Assembly: GCA_024635555.1 (NCBI GenBank)
Contig: JAGXIO010000010.1
Span: 1 to 35,959 of the forward strand
DNA: 35,959 bases
From: Saccharicrinis sp.
Lineage (GTDB): Bacteria; Bacteroidota; Bacteroidia; Bacteroidales; Marinilabiliaceae
Direction of reading: 5' to 3'
A program made the position numbers and the translations under genes. Under the pieces are notes generated by a model. It saw nothing but the letters and a program-made list of their open reading frames with translations. It ran no database searches and was not told the origin of the DNA. Shown piece by piece: positions 26,315-35,918 of the stretch (positions are counted from its first letter, which is position 1; every line of letters starts with the position of its first letter).

Positions 26315-26937
26315 GATTTGGCTCCTTTCTGTATCGTTGATTTTGCGCTTTGCGCATCAGCATTTTCTTTGTATGCGGTATAAGCTATCATAATGGCATC
26401 TAAAAAAGCCCTGGAGCTAATGGTAGCCGCGGTAATAGCATCAATGTCACCACCATCTTTCGAAACAATCATTTTTGTATTCGACGGGTCACGGTTGATC
26501 AAACTTTGTTTAGGATTGTCGCCACGGAACCAGTCGTTCATTTTAGAGCCCAGGCCGGGTGTTTCTTTGTGCTCTAACACGGAGTAGTTGATAATGGTTC
26601 CATCGGGTTTTAAGCCCACCATTATTTTTATTTCGCCACTAAAACCTTTATCTGTTTTGGTAGCGATGGCCACGCCCAGTAGTTCGTCCCCTTTTTTACA
26701 AGGGAAAACCTGCAAGGCGTATCCTTCTTTGGAGGTCAGTTGGTACATTTCGTCGGTAGGGTTATTATCGAACCCCGGAACAACCTCTTCTATTGCTTTT
26801 TGCTGCTTGGCCAGTTTGGCCATGGCGATGGGCTCTTTGGTTACTTTGTAAACCATGCCCAGACTAGCCCCTGCAACTACCGTAATAATAAGCAGGGTGA
26901 GCACCATATTTACTAATGTTGATTCTGTTTTTGCCAT
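26311..26937 (-). CDS. rnfG: Electron transport complex subunit RnfG (covalent FMN)
   Basis: 208 residues: a cytoplasmic N-tip, one membrane anchor (about 10-30), then a periplasmic FMN-binding domain. It has the conserved LEHKETPGLG (121-130) and the flavinylation motif ITAATISS (168-175), in which Thr172 would take FMN through a phosphoester bond made by ApbE. No apbE is present in the window. 9 bp separate it from rnfD. Confidence 0.96.
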   Translation of the reverse strand: MAKTESTLVNMVLTLLIITVVAGASLGMVYKVTKEPIAMAKLAKQQKAIEEVVPGFDNNPTDEMYQLTSKEGYALQVFPCKKGDELLGVAIATKTDKGFSGEIKIMVGLKPDGTIINYSVLEHKETPGLGSKMNDWFRGDNPKQSLINRDPSNTKMIVSKDGGDIDAITAATISSRAFLDAIMIAYTAYKENADAQSAKSTIQKGAKS

Positions 26938-26946
26938 GATTTAAAA

Positions 26947-27948
26947 TTATTTAGCAAATGCCGGTGTTTCACCAAAGCGTTTAGGTTTTATATACTTATC
27001 GATTAATGGAACAAAGGCGTTCATTATCAGGATAGCGAATGAAATACCTTCGGGATAGGCTCCAAATAGCCGAATGGCCACGGTGATAACACCAATGCCC
27101 ACACCAAATATAATCGCTCCCTTTTTGCTCATAGGCGAGCTGGAATAGTCGGTAGCCATAAACACGGCCCCTAAAAATAAGCCTCCGGATAATATATGGA
27201 ACATGGGCGGAGCGTACATCATGGGGTTGATATAGTGCAGTATGCCTGTTAAAATAAAAACGCTACCAATAACAGCGGTGGGTATGTGCCAGGTAACTAT
27301 TTTCCGAAAAAGCATAAAAGCTAAGCCTAGTAATATTGCAATTCCGGCCATTTCTCCGGCACTGCCTCCCTGAAGCCCCAGGAACATATCACGGTAACTG
27401 GGTATTTGGTCCAATACGTTGGTGGGTAGTTCGCCGCTAGCAATAGCTTCTTTCATCACCGAAAGGGGAGTAGCACTTGTTGTTACGTCGGTATAGGTAA
27501 AGGGTAGATTTTTAGGCACGGGCCACGAGGTCATTTGAACCGGAAACGAAATCAGCAAGAAAACCCTGCCCACCAAAGCGGGATTAAACGGGTTGTTGCC
27601 CAATCCACCAAAGGACATTTTTCCAATGCCGATGGAAACCAGCGCACCGATAACAATGATAAAGATGGGCAGGTTGGTGGGTATGTTAAAAGCCAATAAC
27701 AAACCAGTTATCATGGCCGAACCATCCCAAATGGTGGTATGCTGTTTCATTAAATATACTTGTATCAGATGCTCAAAAAGCATACACGATATAACGGCAG
27801 TAGCTGTTACAACAAAGGCACCCAAACCAAAATTGTAGAACGCAATGAGCAATGCCGGAACAAGGGCAATTACGACTCCGTACATATTTTTTTTCACGCT
27901 ATCGCCGCTGTGTACATGCGGCGACGGTGAAATAGTTAATGTGTTCAT
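26947..27948 (-). CDS. rnfD: Electron transport complex subunit RnfD (covalent FMN)
   Basis: 333 residues from the ATG at 27946-27948 (MNTLTISPSPHVHSG, the usual RnfD start); an ATG nine codons upstream is possible but adds an unconserved leader. It is a multi-pass membrane subunit homologous to NqrB, with GLGNNPFNPALVGRVFL (115-131) and the flavinylation site TSATPLS (Thr160 in the S-x-A-T context). Its Na+ or H+ translocation role is known for the complex. A 93-120 bp gap carrying a repeated motif separates it from rnfC. Confidence 0.95.
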   Translation of the reverse strand: MNTLTISPSPHVHSGDSVKKNMYGVVIALVPALLIAFYNFGLGAFVVTATAVISCMLFEHLIQVYLMKQHTTIWDGSAMITGLLLAFNIPTNLPIFIIVIGALVSIGIGKMSFGGLGNNPFNPALVGRVFLLISFPVQMTSWPVPKNLPFTYTDVTTSATPLSVMKEAIASGELPTNVLDQIPSYRDMFLGLQGGSAGEMAGIAILLGLAFMLFRKIVTWHIPTAVIGSVFILTGILHYINPMMYAPPMFHILSGGLFLGAVFMATDYSSSPMSKKGAIIFGVGIGVITVAIRLFGAYPEGISFAILIMNAFVPLIDKYIKPKRFGETPAFAK

Positions 27949-27977
27949 ATGTTTATAATTGATTTCATTTGTCATAT

Positions 27978-28036
27978 GGAACTCGCCATTACAATCATTC
28001 CCCCTTAGTGTGAGGGCACTCTCATGACTCGTTTCA
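27978..28036. repeat. Intercistronic repeat A in the rnf operon
   Basis: It begins GAACTCGCCA and ends CTCTCATGACTCGTTTCAT. The same ends, with a diverged middle of nearly the same length, occur at 30549-30604 before rnfB. Role unknown; it may be an mRNA processing or structural element. Confidence 0.55.
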
Positions 28037-28068
28037 TATGAATATTGTTTATCTATATCGTTAGCTAT

Positions 28069-29400
28069 TTATTTGGTGCGGCTGCGCATAATTTGTCCTA
28101 CTTTGCCCTTTCCCAGACGGATGTAATCCAGTAAGGGACGGCTCGATGGACAAGTGTAGCTGCACGAACCACATTCGATGCAGTCCATTATCCTTCTTTC
28201 TTCGGCAATGTCGTACATGGCTTTGTCGCTCACCGTCATTAGCAAGTAGGGCTCCAAGCCCATAGGACACACGGTGATGCACTTGCCACAACGGATGCAG
28301 TTTTGCACTGGCTTACGTTTGCTTTCCTCATTTTTAATAATGAGGATTCCCGAGCTACCTTTTGTAATAGGGATATCGGTGCTCACCAAAGCTTTACCCA
28401 TCATGGGGCCTCCGCCTATCACTTTGCCCGTATCTTGGGGCAGACCTCCAGCAGCTTCTATCAGGTTGCTGATAGGTGTGCCGATGCGTGCCAGAAAATT
28501 GGAAGGCTTGGTCACTGATTTTCCCGTAACCGTAACCACGCGCTCAAATAAAGGCTTATTTTTTTGCACTGCCTCGTAAACCGCTACGGTGGTGCCTACG
28601 TTTTGAACCACGGCACCCACTTCAATGGGCAACTTACCCGATGGTATCTGACGTTTTATACAGGCGTCTATCAATTGTTTTTCACCGCCCTGTGGGTATT
28701 GTACCTTTAAAGGCTCAACAGTAATTCCCGGGTAGGATGATGCTAGCGATTGCAGGTGTTTAATGGCATCGGGCTTGTTGTTTTCAATAGCGATAATGGC
28801 CTTGTCTACCTTGAGGGCTTTCATAAAAATTTGTGTGCCTACCATTATTTCGTCACCTTTTTCCAACATCAGCTGGTGGTCGGCAGTTAGGTAAGGCTCA
28901 CACTCCACGGCATTTATAATTAATAGGTCGCATGTTTTTCCGGGTGGTACCGAGAGTTTTACATGCGAGGGGAAAGTTGCCCCCCCCAGACCTACGATAC
29001 CGGCATTGGCAATGGTTTTTATGATTTCCTCCGAGCTGGCAGTAATTTCTTTTTTAAGTTGTGTGCTCCGGTCAATGCTCTCTTCCCATTCGTCGCCCTC
29101 TACTTTTATAAATATGGCGGGTTTTCTATAACCACTGGGATCTAATACATCGTCTATTTTAAGTACGCTACCCGATACCGGGGAATGTATGTTTGCGGAA
29201 ACAAAGCCTGCCGACTTGGCAAGTAAGGTGCCCACTTTTACCAAATCGCCTTTTGCTACAACGGGTGTGGCGGGTGCTCCAATATGCTGGGAAATGGGTA
29301 CGGTAACTTGAGCTGGCACAGGTAAAACTTCTATTTTTTTACCGGCCGAAAATTTGTTTTCGGGAGGATGGATACCTCCAAGTGAAAATGTCTTTAACAC
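28069..29400 (-). CDS. rnfC: Electron transport complex subunit RnfC (NADH-binding)
   Basis: 443 residues, a cytoplasmic peripheral subunit that reacts with NAD+/NADH through FMN. It has the Rnf-type N-terminus (FSLGGIHPPENK), a barrel-sandwich region (GDLVKVGTLLA), the Rossmann/FMN segment GIVGLGGATFPSHVK with NAVECEPYLTAD, a SLBB-like part, and two [4Fe-4S] sites of the C-x2-C-x2-C-x3-C type at 368-378 (CIRCGKCITVCP) and 407-417 (CIECGSCSYTCP). It has no long Lys/Ala-rich C-terminal tail like that of E. coli RsxC; instead RnfB here carries a tail. It lies 2 bp from rnfB. Confidence 0.97.
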   Translation of the reverse strand: MLKTFSLGGIHPPENKFSAGKKIEVLPVPAQVTVPISQHIGAPATPVVAKGDLVKVGTLLAKSAGFVSANIHSPVSGSVLKIDDVLDPSGYRKPAIFIKVEGDEWEESIDRSTQLKKEITASSEEIIKTIANAGIVGLGGATFPSHVKLSVPPGKTCDLLIINAVECEPYLTADHQLMLEKGDEIMVGTQIFMKALKVDKAIIAIENNKPDAIKHLQSLASSYPGITVEPLKVQYPQGGEKQLIDACIKRQIPSGKLPIEVGAVVQNVGTTVAVYEAVQKNKPLFERVVTVTGKSVTKPSNFLARIGTPISNLIEAAGGLPQDTGKVIGGGPMMGKALVSTDIPITKGSSGILIIKNEESKRKPVQNCIRCGKCITVCPMGLEPYLLMTVSDKAMYDIAEERRIMDCIECGSCSYTCPSSRPLLDYIRLGKGKVGQIMRSRTK

Positions 29401-29402
29401 GT

Positions 29403-30503
29403 TTAGTCCTCCTTATTTTTATCATCCGAAGATGCAGTGATATCTTTTTTTACCCTATCAGCCAATTCTGCATCTGCAGGTTTGCTAATGTTTGTTTCTT
29501 CTGAAATCGTTTCTTCAGAATCTGTATTTTTTGCCATAGGTTTATCTGCAATTGTTGCATTAGCCGCAGGTTTTGCAACTACCAATCTTGTACCTACAGG
29601 TGCGTCGGTAACGGCTTTTTCGGCAACAGGCTTATCAGCAGCTTTCCCTTCAACGATTGCTTCATCTTTAGCTTCTGTTTTTTCCTTTGGTGGCGGAAAG
29701 TTGATTTCGTGAATGGCATGGGTAGGACAAACAGGAACACACTTGCGACACAGTTTGCATTTTTCGTAGTCGATATAGGCCAGATTGTTCTCCATGGTTA
29801 TGGCATCGAACGGACAAACCTTAACACATTTTCCGCAACCAATACAGGCTACCTCACACGATTTTTTGGCCACGCCTCCTTTGTCCTTGTTTATGCACGA
29901 AACAAATATGCGACGACCTTTAGGGCCTACTTTTCGTAGTTCGATAATATCTTTTGGGCAGGCTTCTACACAGGCACCGCAGGCGATACAATTATCTTTA
30001 ATTACAGGTAGTCCTGTTTTTGGGTCCATGTACATGGCATCAAATTTACAAGCCTCTACACAATCACCTTCGCCCAAGCAACCGTAGGAACATCCCGTAT
30101 CGCCTCCATATAATGATGCGGCCACCGCGCAGGATCCGGCGCCATCGTAGTGGTTTGTTTTAGGTCGGTTGTCGCAGGTTCCATAGCAACGCACCACGGC
30201 AATCAATGGGGCCGCAGTACCGACCTCTTTACCTAAAATTCCGGCAACCGCGTTCATGGTGTCAGCACCCCCAACCGGGCAGTTTAGGGCAGATATGTCG
30301 TCGCTTTTTACTAAAGCCTCCGCAAAAGCTCTACATCCTGGGAAACCGCAGCCTCCGCAGTTGGCAGCGGGCAATGCTTCTTCTACCAAATCTATCCTCG
30401 GATCTTCGAACACTTTAAACTTTTGTGCCACAAAAAAGAGCACCAGCGCAGCAACCGTTCCGAGTATTGCGAGTGTTAAAATAGTTATGACTACTACATT
30501 CAT
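29403..30503 (-). CDS. rnfB: Electron transport complex subunit RnfB with long C-terminal tail
   Basis: 366 residues; receives electrons from ferredoxin. One N-terminal membrane helix (3-26) is followed by the Fe-S domain NCGGCGFPGC...NCPVGG (Cys49, 52, 57, 75). Further cysteines (106-151) and three ferredoxin-like C-x2-C-x2-C-x3-C units near 172-182, 220-230 and 249-259 give a long chain of clusters. Residues ~270-366 form an unstructured tail rich in Ala, Lys, Glu and Asp with repeated ADKPVAEK/ADKPMAKN phrases and no cysteines, absent from many RnfB proteins. The start ATG (30501-30503) precedes the helix directly. Confidence 0.96.
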   Translation of the reverse strand: MNVVVITILTLAILGTVAALVLFFVAQKFKVFEDPRIDLVEEALPAANCGGCGFPGCRAFAEALVKSDDISALNCPVGGADTMNAVAGILGKEVGTAAPLIAVVRCYGTCDNRPKTNHYDGAGSCAVAASLYGGDTGCSYGCLGEGDCVEACKFDAMYMDPKTGLPVIKDNCIACGACVEACPKDIIELRKVGPKGRRIFVSCINKDKGGVAKKSCEVACIGCGKCVKVCPFDAITMENNLAYIDYEKCKLCRKCVPVCPTHAIHEINFPPPKEKTEAKDEAIVEGKAADKPVAEKAVTDAPVGTRLVVAKPAANATIADKPMAKNTDSEETISEETNISKPADAELADRVKKDITASSDDKNKED

Positions 30504-30532
30504 CTCATTAAAATTATTTATTCATAATATGG

Positions 30533-30604
30533 TCCCGATGCATCGGGAGAACTCGCCAGTAATGCTTTCCTTGCCTGAGATGCTTCTCTCATAGCTCGTT
30601 TCAT
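30533..30604. repeat. Intercistronic repeat B and palindrome before rnfB
   Basis: A perfect 16-bp palindrome TCCCGATGCATCGGGA (30533-30548) is followed by a 56-bp sequence (30549-30604) sharing both ends with repeat A at 27978-28036 (GAACTCGCCA ... CTCTCAT, CTCGTTTCAT). A 28-codon minus-strand frame (30518-30604) runs through it, but the related copy does not keep that frame, so I do not call it a gene. Confidence 0.55.
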
Positions 30605-30620
30605 CTTATTTAGCTTTTAT

Positions 30621-31049
30621 CTATTCTATTATTTCTTTTATTGTGAACACAAATGTTTTTTTGAGCATAGGTGTGTACATCTTAACCACGAAAAAGTAAG
30701 GAACTAAAATTGCCAATGACGCTATGCCCGCAATTCCCTCGCTTTTTGTTATTCCGAAAACAACAAATAAGGTGATGAATACCAATACAAATGGATAGAT
30801 GTAGGCTATTAGGGAGGCTTTTAGACCAAGTGATTTTTGACCTTGGATAATCACTTTTTTGCCAACACTCAAATCGCTAACACCAAATGCGCTAACGTCA
30901 ATTATTTTTTCTTGCATATCGGCAGCGGTGCATGCTCCTTTTGCATGGCATGAAGCGCAAGCCGATTCGCTTAAAATGCGTACTTTAACCTGACTCTGAT
31001 CAACCGCCTCTATATATCCTGTATGCTCTACAAAGTTGAATTCCGACAT
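30621..31049 (-). CDS. rseC: RseC-like SoxR-reducing system protein
   Basis: 142 residues. The N-terminal cytoplasmic half carries the RseC cysteine motif (SACASCHAKGACTAADM; Cys31, 34 and 40), followed by a small beta domain and two membrane helices (about 75-100 and 100-122). It is the first gene of the rnf operon, as is usual in Bacteroidota. In E. coli RseC helps the Rsx complex reduce SoxR, but no SoxR is seen here, so a role as an Rnf accessory or assembly protein is more likely (inference). Confidence 0.92.
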   Translation of the reverse strand: MSEFNFVEHTGYIEAVDQSQVKVRILSESACASCHAKGACTAADMQEKIIDVSAFGVSDLSVGKKVIIQGQKSLGLKASLIAYIYPFVLVFITLFVVFGITKSEGIAGIASLAILVPYFFVVKMYTPMLKKTFVFTIKEIIE

Positions 31050-31070
31050 ATTAATTTTGAAATTTCAGAA

Positions 31071-31100
31071 CAAATGTAATTATTACGACAGTACAGAAAA
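31071..31100 (-). promoter_or_regulatory. Probable promoter of the rseC-rnf operon
   Basis: On the minus strand TACATTTG (31071-31078) matches the TAnnTTTG -7 box exactly, 21 bp before the rseC ATG. A -33 box is weak: only a T-rich CTTTTCTG stretch lies at about the right distance. Confidence 0.45.
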
Positions 31101-31140
31101 GCCTATTTAGTAATTTGGAATTGGTATAAATAAAGAAAGC

Positions 31141-31158
31141 TGCAATGTGTACATTGCA
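31141..31158. promoter_or_regulatory. Dyad upstream of the rnf promoter, possible operator
   Basis: TGCAATGTGTACATTGCA has two 8-bp arms separated by 2 bp, placed about 65 bp upstream of the proposed rnf -7 box. The form suits a dimeric regulator of the Crp/Fnr class in size, but the sequence is not a standard Fnr box; the regulator is unknown. Confidence 0.35.
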
Positions 31159-31344
31159 AAACCCTGATGGATAGTGTAAAGTGGAGATTACAATTTAAGG
31201 AAAATGAGGTGAATATTTTTTTTAGTTACCCCGTAAAATTGAATTGTTTTGTGTTATGAGTTGATGTGATGGAGAGTATAAAGAAATATTTACAAGATGA
31301 AATACATATAACTTTAAAATTGATAGTACATTATTTTTAATACG

Positions 31345-31437
31345 ACCACGAATGATGCGAATGAAGCGAATAAAACTGCTACGCACTTAAGGTTTGCCTG
31401 CGGCAAACCTATTCGTATCATTCGTTTAATTCGTGGT
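31345..31437. repeat. Large imperfect palindrome (ACCACGAAT family)
   Basis: Arms of 28 bp at 31345-31372 and 31410-31437 match inverted at 23 of 28 positions (both start ACCACGAAT). Inside lies a perfect hairpin AGGTTTGCC TGC GGCAAACCT (31390-31410). There is no coding capacity. This is a dispersed-repeat type common in Bacteroidota; it separates recG from the rnf operon. Confidence 0.8.
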
Positions 31438-31458
31438 TGAAAAGAGTGTTCAGCTTAT

Positions 31459-31493
31459 TACTCCGGGTGCGACTCCGAGTCGCGCCCGGAGTA
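31459..31493. repeat. GC-rich palindrome (ACTCCGGG family), copy 2
   Basis: TACTCCGGG-T-GCGACTC-C-GAGTCGC-G-CCCGGAGTA: two nearly perfect 17-bp arms, with only T opposite G out of register. It is the same core as the element at 11491-11574. It lies about 50 bp beyond the recG stop and could end that transcript. Confidence 0.85.
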
Positions 31494-31540
31494 TTCGAGT
31501 AAATACATATTATCCGCTGCCGTCGCACGGCTCGCACCAG

Positions 31541-33640
<2,100 letters not shown>

Positions 33641-33732
33641 AAAGCCATCAGTAAAAATTAGAATGTAGGCATTATGCTACAAGCAACATTTTAAAAGCTC
33701 AAAAATAACGGATTGAAAGATATGTTCCAAAC

Positions 33733-34137
33733 GTATTTCCAGTCCAACCAGAGTTTACCTATTTAAATAGAGCAGAAGACACCGTAGGTGTCGTCCTAAA
33801 GTAACCCCAGTAAAACTGGGGTTAAAGAAATGAGTGATATGCAACTTTGTAAGAGTTGTCCTCCTAGGTATTCATTGGCCAACTCCTACAGAGTTGTAGT
33901 GACTCTGATTGTAATACCCCCAGTGAAACTGGGGGTTATGCACGGAATACTCCTGCGGAGTAGTTGCTTTTAACGCATTATTTTTAATGTATTATTACAA
34001 ACGTAGTTTTATCCCGTCAGGGTTTACCCATTTAAATAGAGTAGTGTACACCGTAGGTGTTGGCCTAAAGTAACCCCCAGTGAAACTGGGGGTTAAAGGA
34101 GTGTGCGATATCCAACTCTGTAGGAGTTGACCTCTTG
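33733..34137. repeat. REP-like repeat cluster with duplicated three-hairpin module
   Basis: Two ~130-bp direct repeats (about 33733-33865 and 34005-34137) each hold, in order, a CACC GTA GGTG hairpin (33778-33792; 34048-34060), a TAACCCC(C)AG/CTGGGG(G)TTA hairpin (33802-33824; 34071-34095) and a CAACT(C)/(G)AGTTG hairpin (33842-33857; 34113-34129). The spacer between them holds CAACTC/GAGTTG (33880-33896), ACCCCCAG/CTGGGGGT (33914-33938) and TACTCC TGC GGAGTA (33948-33962), a differently ordered set. No RAYT transposase gene is in the window. The cluster abuts the purT stop. Confidence 0.88.
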
Positions 34138-34145
34138 GGCTTTTA

Positions 34146-35342
34146 TCACAAGCTAACCTGGATAGCTCCACTTGCCCTGTTCGCTTTCTCTCTAGCTTCC
34201 TCAACTGATGCGCCTCTGGCCAAGCATACGCCCATCCTTCTTTCTCCTTGTACTTCGGGCTTCCCAAACAGCCTTAGCTGGGTATCATGTTCCGCCAAGG
34301 CCTGTTCCAATCCAGAAAAGCTCACCTGAGTGGAATTTCCTTTTGCCATAATAACACTACTGGCAGCGGGGGCATGTTGAACGATGTTGGGGATGGGCAA
34401 TCCCAATATGGCACGCACGTGTAAAGCAAATTCGCTCAAATCCTGCGAAATCATGGTCACCATGCCGGTATCGTGCGGACGGGGCGATAGCTCGCTGAAA
34501 TAAACCTTGTCGCCTTTCACAAAAAACTCCACGCCAAACAGGCCTCTTCCTCCCAAGGCTTTCACCACTTTTTCGGCAATATATTGTGCATCGGCCAAGG
34601 CTTTTGGGCTCATGGCCTGTGGTTGCCACGATTCCTTATAATCGCCATCCTCTTGCCGATGACCGATGGGGGCGCAAAACGAAACGCCGTTAATATGGCT
34701 GACGGTGAGCAGGGTTATTTCGTAATCAAAATCCACAAAGCCCTCAATGATAACGCGGTCGTTTTTTGCTCGAGCACCTTTTATAGCGTGGTTCCAGGCG
34801 TGGTCAATATCTACTTTGCTCTTCACTACGCTCTGACCTTTACCTGATGAACTCATGATGGGTTTTACCACACAAGGAAAACCTATTTTTGCAATCGCGG
34901 CGTCGAATTCTTCTTTTGTCCCGGCAAATTGATAAGGCGATGTAAGCAATCCCAGCTCCTGCGCAGCCAGAGTCCGAATGCCTTCGCGGTTCATGGTCAG
35001 TTGGGTGGCCTTGGCGGTAGGTATCACGGCAAAACCTTCTTTCTCCAGTTCCAATAGCGTATCGGTGGCGATGGCTTCTAGTTCGGGGATGATGTAATGC
35101 GGTTTCTCATCGTGGATTATCTTGAACAAAGCTTTTCCATCCAACATGGATACCTGATAGCTACGATGTGCTACCTGCATGGCTGGTGCGTTTTTATATT
35201 GGTCGATGGCAATTACCTCAACACCGTAGCGTTGAAATTCTATGGCCACTTCTTTGCCTAGTTCGCCCGAACCTAATAATACTATTTTGGTTGCATTAGC
35301 CGATAGGGGAGTGCCTATGCTTATATTGGATGATTGGTTCAT
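34146..35342 (-). CDS. purT: Formate-dependent phosphoribosylglycinamide formyltransferase
   Basis: 398 residues. PurT makes formyl-GAR from GAR, formate and ATP in purine synthesis, bypassing the folate-dependent PurN. An N-terminal pre-ATP-grasp Rossmann part ([20 protein letters not shown], 21-40) leads to the ATP-grasp domain with SSSGKGQS (164-171, the nucleotide loop), [18 protein letters not shown], and the Mg-binding [15 protein letters not shown] (282-296). The C-terminus is complete ([16 protein letters not shown]). The ATG at 35340-35342 gives a normal length with a ~10-residue leader. Confidence 0.96.
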   Translation of the reverse strand: MNQSSNISIGTPLSANATKIVLLGSGELGKEVAIEFQRYGVEVIAIDQYKNAPAMQVAHRSYQVSMLDGKALFKIIHDEKPHYIIPELEAIATDTLLELEKEGFAVIPTAKATQLTMNREGIRTLAAQELGLLTSPYQFAGTKEEFDAAIAKIGFPCVVKPIMSSSGKGQSVVKSKVDIDHAWNHAIKGARAKNDRVIIEGFVDFDYEITLLTVSHINGVSFCAPIGHRQEDGDYKESWQPQAMSPKALADAQYIAEKVVKALGGRGLFGVEFFVKGDKVYFSELSPRPHDTGMVTMISQDLSEFALHVRAILGLPIPNIVQHAPAASSVIMAKGNSTQVSFSGLEQALAEHDTQLRLFGKPEVQGERRMGVCLARGASVEEAREKANRASGAIQVSL

Positions 35343-35385
35343 GAATGATGTTTTTTTGGAGGCGTAAAAATAGGATTAATAAAAC

Positions 35386-35424
35386 AAAAAGTGCAAAGTC
35401 TTGTGATAAGTCTTTGCACTTTGC
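35386..35424 (-). terminator. Terminator in the dps-purT gap
   Basis: AAAGTGCAAAG (35388-35398) pairs perfectly with CTTTGCACTTT (35412-35422), with an inner CTT/AAG pairing; on the minus strand it is followed by TTGTTTT. It would end transcription of the dps remnant before purT. Confidence 0.75.
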
Positions 35425-35467
35425 TTGATTTAAATTATTTTGCTTTGTAATGCCTATTTTATGATGC

Positions 35468-35680
35468 TTATTTTAAATAGGAGTTCAGCATCCACAATGT
35501 TTTCTCGGTTTGGGCAATATAATCGCTCATTAAGGAAACCGTTCCTTCGTCGTGGGCATCGCCTGCTAGTGCAAGTATCTCACGCTCTAAGGTAATTAAA
35601 GTAGCAAAATTTTCAACCACCAGTTTAACGGCTTTGCTTCCTTCGCTTACGCCTTACCTGCTTCCACTTTTTGTGGGTTA
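35468..35680 (-). pseudogene. dps: dps remnant: C-terminal part with frameshift
   Basis: The minus-strand frame ending TAA at 35468-35470 encodes 61 residues (SEGSKAVKLVVENFATLITL, EREILALAGDAHDEGTVSLM, SDYIAQTEKTLWMLNSYLK), the last two helices of a Dps ferritin-like protein. A TAA at 35654-35656 closes the frame upstream. A second frame (NPQKVEAGKA, stop at 35647-35649) meets it there, so a frameshift is likely. The N-terminal ~100 residues, with the ferroxidase ligands, are absent; instead an unrelated plus-strand frame begins near 35682. It appears to be a broken stress gene. Confidence 0.7.
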
Positions 35681-35681
35681 G

Positions 35682-35918
35682 TTTTCGCCCGAGTACCCAA
35701 GGGTTAAAACAAAAACAGAGGAACTATTGACGGAAGATATCATCGACCAGATTAAGAATATAGGAGATAGCGACCTGTTGCGTGAGGTGAGCATGGTGTA
35801 TTCCCACAACTTTGCCAAGCAGCATTTGCTCCAGATTTTGTTCGAATGTATAAGAAAATCAGTGCCTAGGCATTTACTTAATAAAAACCATGGTCATATT
35901 GTGGAATGGCGAAAGTAA
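35682..35918 (+). pseudogene. Unrecognised C-terminal gene fragment
   Basis: A plus-strand frame runs from just after a TAG (35679-35681) to TAA at 35916-35918: FSPEYPRVKTKTEELLTEDI, then DQIKNIGDSDLLREV, then HNFAKQHLLQILFECIRKS and a basic end HGHIVEWRK. The only start is a TTG at 35727; the coding look extends before it. It abuts the dps break, so the two pieces were probably joined by a rearrangement. I do not recognise the family; helical content and basic ends could suit a nucleic-acid-related protein, but this is a guess. Confidence 0.3.

Noticed and set aside
27949-27975. Upstream ATG for RnfD
   Set aside because: The nine added residues are not family-like; the second ATG gives the standard MNTLTISPSPH start.
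30518-30604. 28-codon frame between rseC and rnfB
   Set aside because: The related repeat at 27978-28036 breaks the frame after about ten codons, so the similarity is not at the protein level.
33733-34137. CRISPR-like array
   Set aside because: The repeats are hairpins in modules with unequal spacing, and no cas genes are present.
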